Of a stretch of 64,000 nt of DNA, positions 42,143-51,158 are shown one piece after another (position 1 is the first letter of the stretch; every line of letters begins with the position of its first letter). The stretch is from NCBI RefSeq assembly GCF_014637795.1, contig NZ_BMFD01000002.1, positions 151,280 to 215,279 of the forward strand, read 5' to 3'. This stretch comes from Belliella aquatica. GTDB taxonomy: Bacteria; Bacteroidota; Bacteroidia; Cytophagales; Cyclobacteriaceae. Both the position numbers and the translations under genes were made by a program. The notes beneath the pieces are model-generated. The model was not told the origin of the DNA. It saw nothing but the letters and a program-made list of their open reading frames with translations, and made no database searches.

Positions 42143-42592
42143 ATGAACTACAATATAAGAAATTGCGAAGAAAAAGACCTCGAAGATCTTGTGTTGCTAT
42201 GTGCAGCACATGCTGAATATGAAAAAGGTGAATTTGATCCAGCAGGAAAAGTAGAAGCCCTTCGTTCAGGGATTTTTGATCTACCCAAGAGATTGAATTG
42301 TTGGGTCGTAGAAGTAGATGGGAAAATTGAAGGTTTCAGCACATATACTTTTGATTATTCTACATGGGATGCAGCATCATTTCTATATATGGACTGTCTT
42401 TTTCTCAATGAAAAGATTCGAGGAAAGGGAGTTGGGACAGCAATAATGAAAAGAATACAAGCTGTTGCAAAGGAAAATAACTGTGTGAATATCCAATGGC
42501 AAACTCCTGAATTCAACGCTTTGGCTATCAAATTTTATGTCGGTCTAGGAAGTGTTGGTAAACAAAAAATGAGATTCTTTATGAAGCCTTGA
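42143..42592 (+). CDS. GNAT family N-acetyltransferase
   Basis: The 149-residue protein begins MNYNIRNCEEKDLEDLVLLCA, the typical GNAT opening strand and helix. The acetyl-CoA site is 'LNEKIRGKGVGTAIMKRIQAVA' (about residues 92-113), matching the R/Q-x-x-G-x-G/A motif. 'CVNIQWQTPEFNALAIKFYVGLG' follows, with the conserved N..A..FY. It resembles the diamine acetyltransferase-like subgroup by the 'HAEYEKG' segment, but the acceptor is unknown. Its 3' end overlaps glycerate kinase on the opposite strand by 14 bases. Confidence 0.92.
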   Translation: MNYNIRNCEEKDLEDLVLLCAAHAEYEKGEFDPAGKVEALRSGIFDLPKRLNCWVVEVDGKIEGFSTYTFDYSTWDAASFLYMDCLFLNEKIRGKGVGTAIMKRIQAVAKENNCVNIQWQTPEFNALAIKFYVGLGSVGKQKMRFFMKP

Positions 42593-43688
42593 TACTTCTA
42601 TAAATGTCAATTATCACTTGTCTGAGATTTTCTTCAGCGATTGCTTTGAAATTTTGATTTTCAAAATCTAAATCAGGCAAACTTCCAACTTGATCAAAAC
42701 CATCATGTAGCCCGTCATTCCCAGAGGTAATCAAGATGGTTTTCTTTTGATGTTTTTTAGCCAATTGAAGCAATTCATAACTTCCCTTACCACTAGCTGA
42801 TTGATAATCATAGCGACCCTCGCCGGTGATGATTAAATCAGCCTTGCGAATACGATTTTTCATATTGATTTGCTCGAAAAAATATTTAGAGCCCATTTTG
42901 ATATTAACAGGAAAGAAATGAGATAAGCCATAGGCTATACCTCCCGCAGCTCCAAACCCTGCTTGATCAGGAATGTCTTTTTTAATTTTTTTAGATAAAA
43001 TTTCAATAAACCTTTCACAATCTCTGAAATAATCTCCTTGTGAGGCTATTTCGAGCCCTTTTTGGAGACCAAAAACAGGTATTGCTCCATTGGGCCCAAA
43101 AAAAGTATTGCCCACATCACAAAGTACCGTGAATCGTAAATCTATTTTTTTTATGGGAATCTGAATGTGAGAAATCCTTTGAAGTAAACTCTCTGAGAAC
43201 ATGCTTAACTCTCTTCCATTTTCATCCAAAAAAAGATAGCCCAATGCTCTTAAAATACCAATTCCTAAATCAATACTCGCACTTCCTCCCAGTCCCAGAA
43301 TAATATTTTTAGCTCCATGGGAATTGGCATGTTGTATCAGTTCACCAGTTCCGTAAGAACTAGCGATCCGAGGATTCATTTGGTGAGACTTCAAGTTTTT
43401 TAATCCTGAAACGGTAGAAATATCAAAGTATGCAGCTTGTTGATCTTCCTGTAAATAATAGAAACCTAAATAGGGTCTACCAATGGCATCCAATGCATAT
43501 TTTTCGACTCGTTTTAATCCCAAAGCTTTCCCTAACAAAAAACAAGTCCCATCACCTCCGTCGGCAATGGGACAAATATCAAGTTCTAATTCCTGATTAC
43601 ATGATAATAAAGTGCTTCCGATTATTGAAGCTGCATCATCAGCATCAATGCTTCCTTTAAAGGCATTTGGAGCAACGAGGATTTTCAT
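42579..43688 (-). CDS. Glycerate kinase (GarK/GlxK type)
   Basis: The 369-residue protein is a type 2 glycerate kinase: 'MKILVAPNAFKGSIDADDAA', 'CPIADGGDGTCFLL', 'LGLGGSASIDLGIGILRALGY', 'DVGNTFFGPNGAIPVFGLQKG', 'GFGAAGGIAYGL' and 'DLIITGEGRYDYQSASGKGSYELL', quoted in parts. It phosphorylates D-glycerate to 2- or 3-phosphoglycerate and feeds glycolysis or serine synthesis. It follows the AGCS symporter by 9 bases, so it is probably expressed with it. The pairing of glycerate kinase with an Ala/Gly/Na+ symporter is a possible link to amino-acid or glyoxylate breakdown. Confidence 0.94.
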   Translation of the reverse strand: MKILVAPNAFKGSIDADDAASIIGSTLLSCNQELELDICPIADGGDGTCFLLGKALGLKRVEKYALDAIGRPYLGFYYLQEDQQAAYFDISTVSGLKNLKSHQMNPRIASSYGTGELIQHANSHGAKNIILGLGGSASIDLGIGILRALGYLFLDENGRELSMFSESLLQRISHIQIPIKKIDLRFTVLCDVGNTFFGPNGAIPVFGLQKGLEIASQGDYFRDCERFIEILSKKIKKDIPDQAGFGAAGGIAYGLSHFFPVNIKMGSKYFFEQINMKNRIRKADLIITGEGRYDYQSASGKGSYELLQLAKKHQKKTILITSGNDGLHDGFDQVGSLPDLDFENQNFKAIAEENLRQVIIDIYRSIKAS

Positions 43689-43697
43689 TCGATTTTA

Positions 43698-45056
43698 TCA
43701 ATATTTATTTTCAGCTTTCATTCTTTTGAAGTAATCAATGGTAGCAGCCTTTACCTTTGGCGCGAGATAAATAGTTGAAATCATCGTAGGAATCGCCATT
43801 ACCGCATACATCCCATCAATGAAACTTACCACCACTTCAAGAGAAGCCACAGCACCTGCCACGATGGTTAAAAGGTAAAAGTAATTGTAATAATTCGCAT
43901 GTTTTGCACCAAAGAGGTAATTGAAACACTTGTGCCCGTAGTAAGAATATGTGAACATTGTAGAAAGTGCAAAAACCAAAACTGCTAACATCAAAAGGTA
44001 TTTTCCAAAACCTGGAAGAGCCATTTCAAATGCAGAAAGCGTAAGTCTCACGCCATCATTCTCTGTAGTTTCCCAAACTCCAGTCAACAAAATCACCAAT
44101 GCTGTCAAGGTACAAACTACAATTGTATCGATAAATGGTCCCAGCATAGCAATCAAACCTTCTCTTACAGGTTCATTATTTTTCGATGCACCATGCACCA
44201 TTGGGGCAGTTCCAATACCGGCTTCATTTGAGAAAGCTGCTCTCCTTGCTCCTATTATAATGACAGCACCGACAGCTCCACCCATGACAGAATCTCCCGT
44301 AAAAGCATCCATTACAATCAATTTAAGCATTTCTGGAACAGCTCCAATATACTGAATCATGATGATGATTACCGTAATAAAATACAGCGCAACCATAAAA
44401 GGAACAAGCTTGGAAGCGACCAAGGCAATTCTCTTAATTCCACCTAAAATCACAATAGCAACGATCAGCATCATAGAGATCCCTAAAATCCACTTGGTAG
44501 TTTCTCCATTGTCAAGACCATTTGGAGCTAGCATAACTGACCTAAAAACGGCAGTCAATTGGTTTGCTTGAAAAATTGAAAGAAGTCCTAAAACACCCGC
44601 AACAGAAAATAATATGGATAAAGGTTTCCATTTTTTCCCCATCCCCTCTTCAATCACATACATAGGACCACCTTGAACTTCTCCATTGGTATCTTTTCCT
44701 CTAAACATAATAGCTAGCGTACAAGAAAAATATTTGGTTGCCATGCCGACAAATGCTGACATCCACATCCAAAATATCGCTCCAGGACCTCCCATATTGA
44801 TAGCAATCGCTACTCCAGAGATATTTCCCAAACCAACTGTTGCTGCTATCGCAGCGGATAAAGCCTGAGTAGAACTGATTTGTCCAGGCATATTTTCGTC
44901 ATCAAACTTTCCTCTGACGAGTTTGATTGCATGACCTAAGTGCCTGAACGGCAGGAATCCTGAGTAAAGAAATAACAATAGACCTCCTCCCATCAACAAG
45001 ACGAGCATGGGGGTGTCCCAAATCCAATTACTAAAGTCAACGATGTATTGTCCCAT
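43698..45056 (-). CDS. Alanine/glycine:cation symporter (AGCS family)
   Basis: The 452-residue membrane protein has about 10 helices and AGCS signatures: 'FSNWIWDTPMLVLLMGGGLLL', 'SSTQALSAAIAATVGLGNISGVAIAI', 'GGPGAIFWMWMSAFVGMATKYFSCTLA', 'GGPMYVIEEGMGKKW', 'AAFSNEAGIGTAPMVHGASK' and 'YSYYGHKCFNYLFG', each given in short segments. It imports Ala or Gly with Na+ or H+. The C-terminus is short and charged (RMKAENKY). It is the first gene of a unit with glycerate kinase. Confidence 0.95.
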   Translation of the reverse strand: MGQYIVDFSNWIWDTPMLVLLMGGGLLLFLYSGFLPFRHLGHAIKLVRGKFDDENMPGQISSTQALSAAIAATVGLGNISGVAIAINMGGPGAIFWMWMSAFVGMATKYFSCTLAIMFRGKDTNGEVQGGPMYVIEEGMGKKWKPLSILFSVAGVLGLLSIFQANQLTAVFRSVMLAPNGLDNGETTKWILGISMMLIVAIVILGGIKRIALVASKLVPFMVALYFITVIIIMIQYIGAVPEMLKLIVMDAFTGDSVMGGAVGAVIIIGARRAAFSNEAGIGTAPMVHGASKNNEPVREGLIAMLGPFIDTIVVCTLTALVILLTGVWETTENDGVRLTLSAFEMALPGFGKYLLMLAVLVFALSTMFTYSYYGHKCFNYLFGAKHANYYNYFYLLTIVAGAVASLEVVVSFIDGMYAVMAIPTMISTIYLAPKVKAATIDYFKRMKAENKY

Positions 45057-45308
45057 TATTTAAATGTAAATGAAAAAGCATATTAAGTGCATTTTTTTGA
45101 TTTAACAAAAGGAATTGCGCTTTCTGCCTTTAAAAAATGATGAACAGATCAACTAATTACAAAATATCAATCGATTGAAATCCCCGTTTATCATTTTGAT
45201 ATTCCATTTTTCCAAAAAGAAAGAATATTTACTAAAACAGAATATTTTTTGATAAATTGAAATTCTATTATCGCATAATCCTATAAACAATTCCCCAAAA
45301 TAAATAGT
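45057..45308. other. Intergenic region between divergent genes
   Basis: This 252-base AT-rich gap lies between two divergent genes. I see no ORF, repeat or clear -33/-7 pair in it; it must hold both promoters. Confidence 0.5.
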
Positions 45309-46772
45309 ATGAAAAAAGATACAACCACATTAAATAATAATTCACGTCGAAATTTCATCAAAGCATCAGCTACTGCTTTGGCAGGTTTCTATTTTGTGCC
45401 TCGTCATGTACTAGGTGGACCTGGGTTTGTGGCACCTTCAGATAGACTCAGAGTAGCAGGAATAGGTGTTGGAGGAATGGGCTACAATGATGTAAAGGGA
45501 AGTTTTAACAGTGGGAAAGTTGATATTATTTCTCTATGTGATGTAGATGATACCCGAGCCAAGAGAAGCCGGGAAGATCACCCAAAGGCCACATACTACC
45601 GTGATTATCGTGAAATGCTAGAAAAGGAGCATAAAAATATAGATGCACTAACCATTTCTACTCCAGACCACATGCACGCCGTACAGGCGATGGCAGCAAT
45701 GCAATTGGGAAAACATGTGTATGTACAAAAGCCTCTTTCTCACGATATCTATGAAGCTAGAAAACTCACTGAAGCCGCTGATCAATATAAAGTAGTCACT
45801 CAGATGGGAAATCAGGGCTCTTCGGGTGATGGCGTGAGAAAAATGATGGAGTGGTACAACGCCGGTTTAATTGGTGAGGCAACACGAGTGTATTGTTGGA
45901 CAGATCGTCCAGTTTGGCCACAAGGGATTCCTTGGTCAAAAGATGCAGCAAATCCTCCGGCTGATTTAGATTGGGACTTGTGGTTGGGAACAGCACCACA
46001 AAAAGATTATGTAGCCAACTTGATCCCATTCAATTGGAGGGGTTGGTGGGATTATGGCACAGGAGCCTTGGGTGATATGGCTTGTCATATTATGGAAGCA
46101 CCATTTAGAGTTTTAGGATTGAGCTATCCTGAGTCAGCAGAATGTAGTGTAGGTTCAGTCTATGTGGGAGAATTCCAAAGAGGATATTTTCCAGATAGCT
46201 GTCCTCCTTCTTCACACATCACACTCAAGTTCAAAAGAGAAGGCAAAGATGATCTACTTTTCCATTGGATGGATGGCGGGATTCAACCTGCAAGACCTGA
46301 AGAACTCGGACCAAACGAAATGATGGGCGACGGTGGCAACGGTGTAATTATCGAAGGCACCAAAGGCAAGATGATGTGTAGCACTTATGGTAGAAATCCA
46401 CAATTGTTACCTCTCTCTAAGACAAAAGATATTTCAGTAGCAGAAACACTTTATAGAGTTCCAAATGGAGACGGCGGTCATTACAACAATTGGGTGGAAG
46501 CTTGTATCGGAGGATATGGAAGTCAAGAGTTTGATCAATTGAGTTCTCCTTTTTCCATAGCAGGACCACTGACAGAGTCAGTTTTGATGGGAAATCTAGC
46601 CATTAGAAGTTATGATTATAGAATCCCACGTAAAACTGGCAATGGCTTCGATTATCCTGGTAGAGGAATCAAATTGGTTTGGGATGGACCAAATATGAAA
46701 GTAACCAACTTCGATCCCGCCAATCAATTTGTAAAAAGAGAATACAGAGAAGGTTGGAAATTAGGGGTTTAA
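45309..46772 (+). CDS. Tat-exported Gfo/Idh/MocA family oxidoreductase
   Basis: The 487-residue protein has a Tat signal: SRRNFIKASATALAGFYF. It carries an N-terminal Rossmann domain ('RVAGIGVGGMGYNDVKG', dinucleotide-binding GxGxxG) and the Gfo/Idh/MocA segment 'EHKNIDALTISTPDHMH' with 'MQLGKHVYVQKPLSHD', where the Lys of EKP in the family is the K of QKPLS. The C-terminal part includes 'GTGALGDMACHIMEAPFRVL' and a GGNGV-rich loop. Such exported members are common in Bacteroidota and Planctomycetota and act on sugars or inositols with tightly bound NAD(P); the substrate is unknown. It is a single-gene unit with its own terminator. Confidence 0.94.
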   Translation: MKKDTTTLNNNSRRNFIKASATALAGFYFVPRHVLGGPGFVAPSDRLRVAGIGVGGMGYNDVKGSFNSGKVDIISLCDVDDTRAKRSREDHPKATYYRDYREMLEKEHKNIDALTISTPDHMHAVQAMAAMQLGKHVYVQKPLSHDIYEARKLTEAADQYKVVTQMGNQGSSGDGVRKMMEWYNAGLIGEATRVYCWTDRPVWPQGIPWSKDAANPPADLDWDLWLGTAPQKDYVANLIPFNWRGWWDYGTGALGDMACHIMEAPFRVLGLSYPESAECSVGSVYVGEFQRGYFPDSCPPSSHITLKFKREGKDDLLFHWMDGGIQPARPEELGPNEMMGDGGNGVIIEGTKGKMMCSTYGRNPQLLPLSKTKDISVAETLYRVPNGDGGHYNNWVEACIGGYGSQEFDQLSSPFSIAGPLTESVLMGNLAIRSYDYRIPRKTGNGFDYPGRGIKLVWDGPNMKVTNFDPANQFVKREYREGWKLGV

Positions 46773-46796
46773 GAAAAGGGCTTCCAATAAAAATTT

Positions 46797-46829
46797 AAAG
46801 GAGGTATGAATATCATATCTCCTTTTTTT
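46797..46829 (+). terminator. Terminator after the Gfo/Idh/MocA gene
   Basis: A 13-base stem with one G-T pair (46797-46809 with 46813-46825) and a 3-base loop, followed by T residues. Confidence 0.9.
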
Positions 46830-46903
46830 ATTCAATCAAATTATTAGTAGATTTAATCGTCCATTTTTTGGGCAATACCTATACATCAACAAAACATCTT
46901 AAC

Positions 46904-48766
46904 ATGCTCAATCTTATACTTTTATATTTTGCATTAGTTGCAAATATTTTTGTTAATCCATTAGAAAAAACGATCAAATCTGATATTAATGAAGTCACTG
47001 TTTTTCAGAATGGTGCCCAAATAAATGAAAAAAGTAGCCTAACTATTAGTGCTGGTGAGACAATCTTAGTCATAAAAGGAAAGTCACCCTATATGGATAG
47101 CAAAAGCATCCAAGTCAAAGGTTTTGGGGATTTTACAATACTCTCAGTAAATGTTCAATCGAATTATTTAGAAGATAAAGTCAATGAATCGCTAGACAGC
47201 TTACAATCCATATTAGAAGTTGATAGGCTTGCATTACAAAAACTTGAAGCAGAAGCAGAAGTCTTGAGGGAGAAAATGACACTTTTGAACACCAACAAAA
47301 ATCTAGGTGGACAAAACAATGGTTTAAGTATGGTTCAGCTAAAACAAGCTTTGGATTTTTTCGAGAAAGAGATTAGTTCAATTAAAGCCGCTGAAATAAC
47401 TAATAAGGTGAAATGGTCACAAACAAAGGAGAAAATCCAAAGGCTAGAAAGGCAACTCAATGAAAATAGCAATAAACCCATCATTCCTGTAAATGATATC
47501 CTTATCAAGGTAAGCGCTGAACGTGCGGTTGTAGGTGAATTAGCTATTTCTTATATGGTAAGCAATGCAGGTTGGTTTCCAAAATATGATGTTAGGGCTA
47601 CCGACATTTCAAAGCCTTTAAATTTAAGATATAAAGCAGAGGTTTGGCAAAACACAGGAAATGATTGGAATAATGTTAAACTGAAATTTTCAAATGCTAC
47701 ACCAAGCAAAAGTGGTGTTATTCCTGAATTAAAGAAGTGGGATCTTACTTATGCTAGATTGACAACCTTCGACCAAAATAACATGAATGTCGGCGCAGTA
47801 AGCGGAACGATCACTGACACTTATGGTAATCCAATTCCCGGCGCTACCATACTTGTAAAAGGATCAGCCATTGGCACATCCTCAGATCGAAATGGCCAAT
47901 ACAGCCTGACCTTACCTTCTACGGCCAAAAAGTTAGTGTATTCATTTATTGGATATAGACGTAAGGAATTGGCTATTTCCGGTGATTTAATGAATATTGT
48001 TTTGGAAGAAGATATGCAAGCATTGCAGGAAGTGGTAGTAACAGGGTATGGAAGTCTTGAAGGTAGAACTCCTGGTTTACAAATTAGAAATTCAAACGCT
48101 TCAAAACTAGAGCTGAATGAATCTTTGGATTTGGAAACTACTACTATCGAAAACCAAACTACCGTAGAAATAGCTGTCGATAAACCCTATTCAGTAGCCT
48201 CAAATGGAGATAAACTTCTGGTAGACCTAAAAAGCTATGATCTCGAAGCGCATTATGAATACCTAGTAATTCCCAAAAAGGAAAATGTCGCTTTTCTAGT
48301 AGCCAAATTAGTTGATTGGGAGAAATATAATTTACTCCAAGGCGAAGCTAACCTGTATTTTGAAGGTACTTATATCGGTAGAACAATTATCGAAGCGGAA
48401 AGTCTAAATGATACCCTTTCGATCTCTCTAGGAAGAGACAGGGGAATAGCAATCGAACGAGAAAAGATAGATCAAAATTCCAAAAAAAGGTTAATTGGGT
48501 CAAACTACACTGAAACAAGATCCTATAAAATCAGCATTAAAAATAATAAGTCTTCATCGGTAAACTTGAAGGTCATCGATCAATATCCAATTTCGATAGT
48601 CAGTGATATCTCAGTCAGCCTCCTTAACTCTTCTAATGCGAAGGTCAATAGTGATACAGGATTTATAGAATGGGAATTGAAGCTCAGCCCGGCAGAACAA
48701 AAGGTTTTGGATTTGGAATATGAAGTAAAATATCCAAGAAAGGAAAAAGTGATTTTGGATAGATAA
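46904..48766 (+). CDS. MuiA/DUF4139-type protein with inserted CarboxypepD_reg segment
   Basis: I place the start at 46904 (MLNLILLYFALVANIFV, signal-like helix); the open frame begins 12 codons earlier. The product has 620 residues. An N-terminal DUF4140-like domain ('EVTVFQNGAQINEKSSL') is followed by a coiled coil (about 95-190) and a DUF4139 domain ('VSNAGWFPKYDVRATD', 'EVWQNTGNDWNNVKLKFSNATPS', cited in parts). From about 299 to 396 there is an inserted beta-sandwich ('VSGTITDTYGNPIPGATILVKG', 'GQYSLTLP') ending in EVVVTGYG, the TonB-plug signature of SusC-like receptors, with 'GRTPGLQIRN' after it. DUF4139 then resumes to the end ('ETRSYKISIKNNKSSSVNLKVIDQYP'). Function unknown. Confidence 0.85.
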   Translation: MLNLILLYFALVANIFVNPLEKTIKSDINEVTVFQNGAQINEKSSLTISAGETILVIKGKSPYMDSKSIQVKGFGDFTILSVNVQSNYLEDKVNESLDSLQSILEVDRLALQKLEAEAEVLREKMTLLNTNKNLGGQNNGLSMVQLKQALDFFEKEISSIKAAEITNKVKWSQTKEKIQRLERQLNENSNKPIIPVNDILIKVSAERAVVGELAISYMVSNAGWFPKYDVRATDISKPLNLRYKAEVWQNTGNDWNNVKLKFSNATPSKSGVIPELKKWDLTYARLTTFDQNNMNVGAVSGTITDTYGNPIPGATILVKGSAIGTSSDRNGQYSLTLPSTAKKLVYSFIGYRRKELAISGDLMNIVLEEDMQALQEVVVTGYGSLEGRTPGLQIRNSNASKLELNESLDLETTTIENQTTVEIAVDKPYSVASNGDKLLVDLKSYDLEAHYEYLVIPKKENVAFLVAKLVDWEKYNLLQGEANLYFEGTYIGRTIIEAESLNDTLSISLGRDRGIAIEREKIDQNSKKRLIGSNYTETRSYKISIKNNKSSSVNLKVIDQYPISIVSDISVSLLNSSNAKVNSDTGFIEWELKLSPAEQKVLDLEYEVKYPRKEKVILDR

Positions 48767-48818
48767 TTTTGACCAGATTTTGTTTATCAAAATCGAGCTA
48801 TACTTAAGTAAAAAAAGA

Positions 48819-48871
48819 GGGTATTTGACTCAAAACTTAAATTTACTTTTTTGGTTTTGAGTCAAATACCC
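48819..48871. terminator. Strong 18-base-stem bidirectional hairpin
   Basis: GGGTATTTGACTCAAAAC (48819-48836) pairs perfectly with 48854-48871 around a 17-base loop. A T run follows on the plus strand, and the minus strand also continues into T residues. It can end both the MuiA-type gene and anything read leftward from the S41 side. Confidence 0.85.
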
Positions 48872-48879
48872 TTTTTATC

Positions 48880-48999
48880 TTATCCTCTCGCTCCAACGGA
48901 AATAAGTCTCAGAGTAGTTGCAAACATCAAACCTGACAACTTTGACTTTTCAATAGCATAGAGCATGATTACATGCTTAAATTTACCACAAATGACCAT
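48880..48999 (-). CDS. Tiny unrecognised ORF, 39 residues
   Basis: ATG at 48999 opens a frame of 39 residues ending 'TTLRLISVGARG' at TAA 48880-48882. Its middle reads MLYAIEKSKLSG. It lies directly before the hairpin that would stop leftward transcription. I do not recognise the peptide. It may be a real small gene, the 3' remnant of a larger lost gene, or chance. Confidence 0.3.
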   Translation of the reverse strand: MVICGKFKHVIMLYAIEKSKLSGLMFATTLRLISVGARG

Positions 49000-49028
49000 G
49001 CAGAAAATTATTAGCTGTTAACTGAGGA

Positions 49029-49099
49029 TGTGTGAAAAAGAAACTTGATTAAGATTAATCTCCACATAAGGAATTTTGTCAAATTACTTTTTTCACACA
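49029..49099. repeat. Inverted repeat TGTGTGAAAAAG
   Basis: TGTGTGAAAAAG (49029-49040) has its complement, with one extra T, at 49087-49099. The loop is about 46 bases and contains GATTAAGATTAATC. Confidence 0.5.
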
Positions 49100-49283
49100 A
49101 CCTTACACGTTAAACTTTCACAGCTGTAAAAACATGGGGTTTAACACTTTAACTTATTGATTATTAATCAATTAAACTATTCATCCCTCACCATGGAATT
49201 AGGTTTGTTATTTGTGATTTAAAACCAGTTTTTAAAGAGATCACACTAACTTTTAACCCTAACGACTGCTAACTTTTCCGAAA

Positions 49284-50624
49284 TCAATAAACAGGAAATT
49301 CTTGTTCCAAACCTTTGAAATCATCGATCATATTCCACCTTGGTTTGAAATAATTTGAAAGAAGTCTAGCTCCTGTATTACCTGTTCTAATATATTCTAA
49401 TGCTGCTTGAAACCTCACTTCTTCAGCACTCCCCCAGTTTTTGGATGGGCTGTCAGGAGCTAATATATCTGCAGGGAAACCATCGAAATAATCTGCTTTT
49501 CCTTCTGCATTATCTATTGCAAATGTTATTGGCACTAACTCAACATCATTTTCTCTGAGTGTCCTACTATCGAAACTTAAAGGAAAAGATCCAACAGGTT
49601 TCCCAAATGTATTATCACCTACCAAAACAACTTCCATATAAGGATCCAAACTATTGATTAATAACTCTGAAGCTGAAGCAGAGCCTCTAGACGTAATAAA
49701 AACTATTCTACTCAAATTCAAATTTCCATTTTTATTAAAGTTGACGGTTCTATTATTATTTGATCTTTCAACATTATGTCTATTTGTATACATCACATTA
49801 TTTGAAGCACTGATGGGTACAAGGTAATTTAAGATTTGTTCTGTAACAGCTACGGAGCCTCCTCCATTATATCTTAAATCTATGATGATTTCATCAATCC
49901 CCTCTTCAATAAAATAATTAAAAGAATCTTCTACTTCTTGACTTCTTGTTGGATTGGTAAGTCCGGGGGTTTGGCGGAAACTTTGATATACCCAGTAGCC
50001 AATTTTCTTGTTTTCTTGTTGAATTACATCCTTGTATAGCACGGAGTTGGTTTGGAATGCTGCTTTTGGTATGGATGTCGTTTTTTCTGAATTGTCTGGT
50101 AATCTAAATTTAAAGGTATTCGTAAAACCTATTTCATTTGGCCCAAGCTGGAAATTAAAACCACCAGTGCTTGTTTTATATTCAGCAATCGGTTTTCCAT
50201 TTATCTCTAAAACTTGCCAGCCTCTTTGCCAACCATCTTGCCCAGCAGGAGAAAGATCATAGACAAATGAAACGAACATATTTTCATTGGCATCAATTGA
50301 AAATCCAAAACCATGAACTCCTGAAGCTTGACCCGTAAAAGCAGCATTAAAGGCTTCTCTTGTAGTCAAATACGAAAAACGGTCAAGTGGTTTAAAAATT
50401 ATGGCATTCAGTAACTCTGCATTCGTGCTGTACTGAGTCACATCAATATTTGAAGGAAGCTCTTTGTTCCAAAAATACCAATCCCCCATCGACCTAACAA
50501 TGGCTTCCTTTACAACGTCTTCGATTTTAACTGGATCTGGTGTTTCTTCTTCTGGGTTACAAGAAAATATTGCTACCGAAACAAATAAGATTAAGAAACG
50601 AGCTATTAATAACTTGATATTCAT
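49284..50624 (-). CDS. S41 family peptidase, lipoprotein (second paralogue)
   Basis: The start at 50624 gives MNIKLLIARFLILFVSVAIFSC, a lipobox with Cys22. The frame runs open to 50693 without a signal. The 446-residue protein matches the first paralogue: 'VKEAIVRSMGDWYFWNKEL', 'IFKPLDRFSYLTT', a PDZ-like region ('AGQDGWQRGWQVLEINGKP'), and the S41 domain 'EIIIDLRYNGGGSVAVTEQILNYL' and 'VFITSRGSASASELLINSL', with the nucleophile in SASASE and the Lys in 'TFGKPVGS'. It is a surface or periplasmic processing peptidase. It runs 52 bases after the Dabb-type gene on the same strand. Confidence 0.93.
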   Translation of the reverse strand: MNIKLLIARFLILFVSVAIFSCNPEEETPDPVKIEDVVKEAIVRSMGDWYFWNKELPSNIDVTQYSTNAELLNAIIFKPLDRFSYLTTREAFNAAFTGQASGVHGFGFSIDANENMFVSFVYDLSPAGQDGWQRGWQVLEINGKPIAEYKTSTGGFNFQLGPNEIGFTNTFKFRLPDNSEKTTSIPKAAFQTNSVLYKDVIQQENKKIGYWVYQSFRQTPGLTNPTRSQEVEDSFNYFIEEGIDEIIIDLRYNGGGSVAVTEQILNYLVPISASNNVMYTNRHNVERSNNNRTVNFNKNGNLNLSRIVFITSRGSASASELLINSLDPYMEVVLVGDNTFGKPVGSFPLSFDSRTLRENDVELVPITFAIDNAEGKADYFDGFPADILAPDSPSKNWGSAEEVRFQAALEYIRTGNTGARLLSNYFKPRWNMIDDFKGLEQEFPVY

Positions 50625-50676
50625 ATAACTTTTGATAATAATTTGATTTATAAACGTAATATTGATACGGAATGGT

Positions 50677-51066
50677 TTAAATAAAAAAATCATACGCTTT
50701 TACTTGACTCCATTTTGTAGAATTCTTTTCAATAAATGCTAAATGCAATGGATCGACCTGATATTTATCCTGATCTTCAACCGAATCAAAAAATAAAGTG
50801 CAGGCTATCTGATAACTTGAATCCACGATGCCTCTTTCTTCTGTGGGTGCTGGTTCACCAATGAAAAATTGCCCTACTGTCGGACAAAGACCCAAATTAG
50901 ACGCTTCCTTTTTGAACCCTGCTACATCAACTCCTTCATTCAACCAGAAAAATACCTGATGAATCATTTTTCCACCATGCTGCTGCCCAGCAAGCAAAGG
51001 CGTTGAAAAAGACGCTGTCAAACCAGCAAGTCCGACATTTTTGATAAAATTTCTTCTTGATTTCAT
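50677..51066 (-). CDS. Tat-exported Dabb-domain protein
   Basis: The 129-residue protein begins MKSRRNFIKNVGLAGLTAS, a twin-arginine signal. After it comes a stress-responsive alpha/beta barrel (Dabb): 'MIHQVFFWLNEGVDVAGFKKEA', 'IGEPAPTEERGIVDSSYQIACTLFF' and a closing 'DPLHLAFIEKNSTKWSQVKAYDF', shown in short parts. Dabb proteins form dimers; cytoplasmic members have varied roles, and the exported ones are unexplained. The gene is on the same strand as the second S41 gene and 52 bases before it, so they may be co-transcribed. Confidence 0.88.
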   Translation of the reverse strand: MKSRRNFIKNVGLAGLTASFSTPLLAGQQHGGKMIHQVFFWLNEGVDVAGFKKEASNLGLCPTVGQFFIGEPAPTEERGIVDSSYQIACTLFFDSVEDQDKYQVDPLHLAFIEKNSTKWSQVKAYDFFI

Positions 51067-51158
51067 TTGATATAGTTTAAAGGATCTAAATATAAAAATT
51101 TAAATTGCTCCTTGAAATGATCACTCAAATAAAATTAGCTGTAAGATTTTAGATTATA

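Larger units (their letters stand above)
48767..49283. other. 517-base spacer with strong hairpin and tiny ORF
   Basis: It holds the hairpin at 48819-48871, a 39-codon minus-strand frame (48880-48999) and an inverted repeat at 49029-49099. No ordinary gene or transposon is recognised. The half next to the S41 gene (49100-49283) is AT-rich and shows nothing I can name. Confidence 0.6.

Noticed and set aside
43951-44355. 134-residue frame opposite the AGCS symporter
   Set aside because: Shadow of a membrane protein gene; no independent support.
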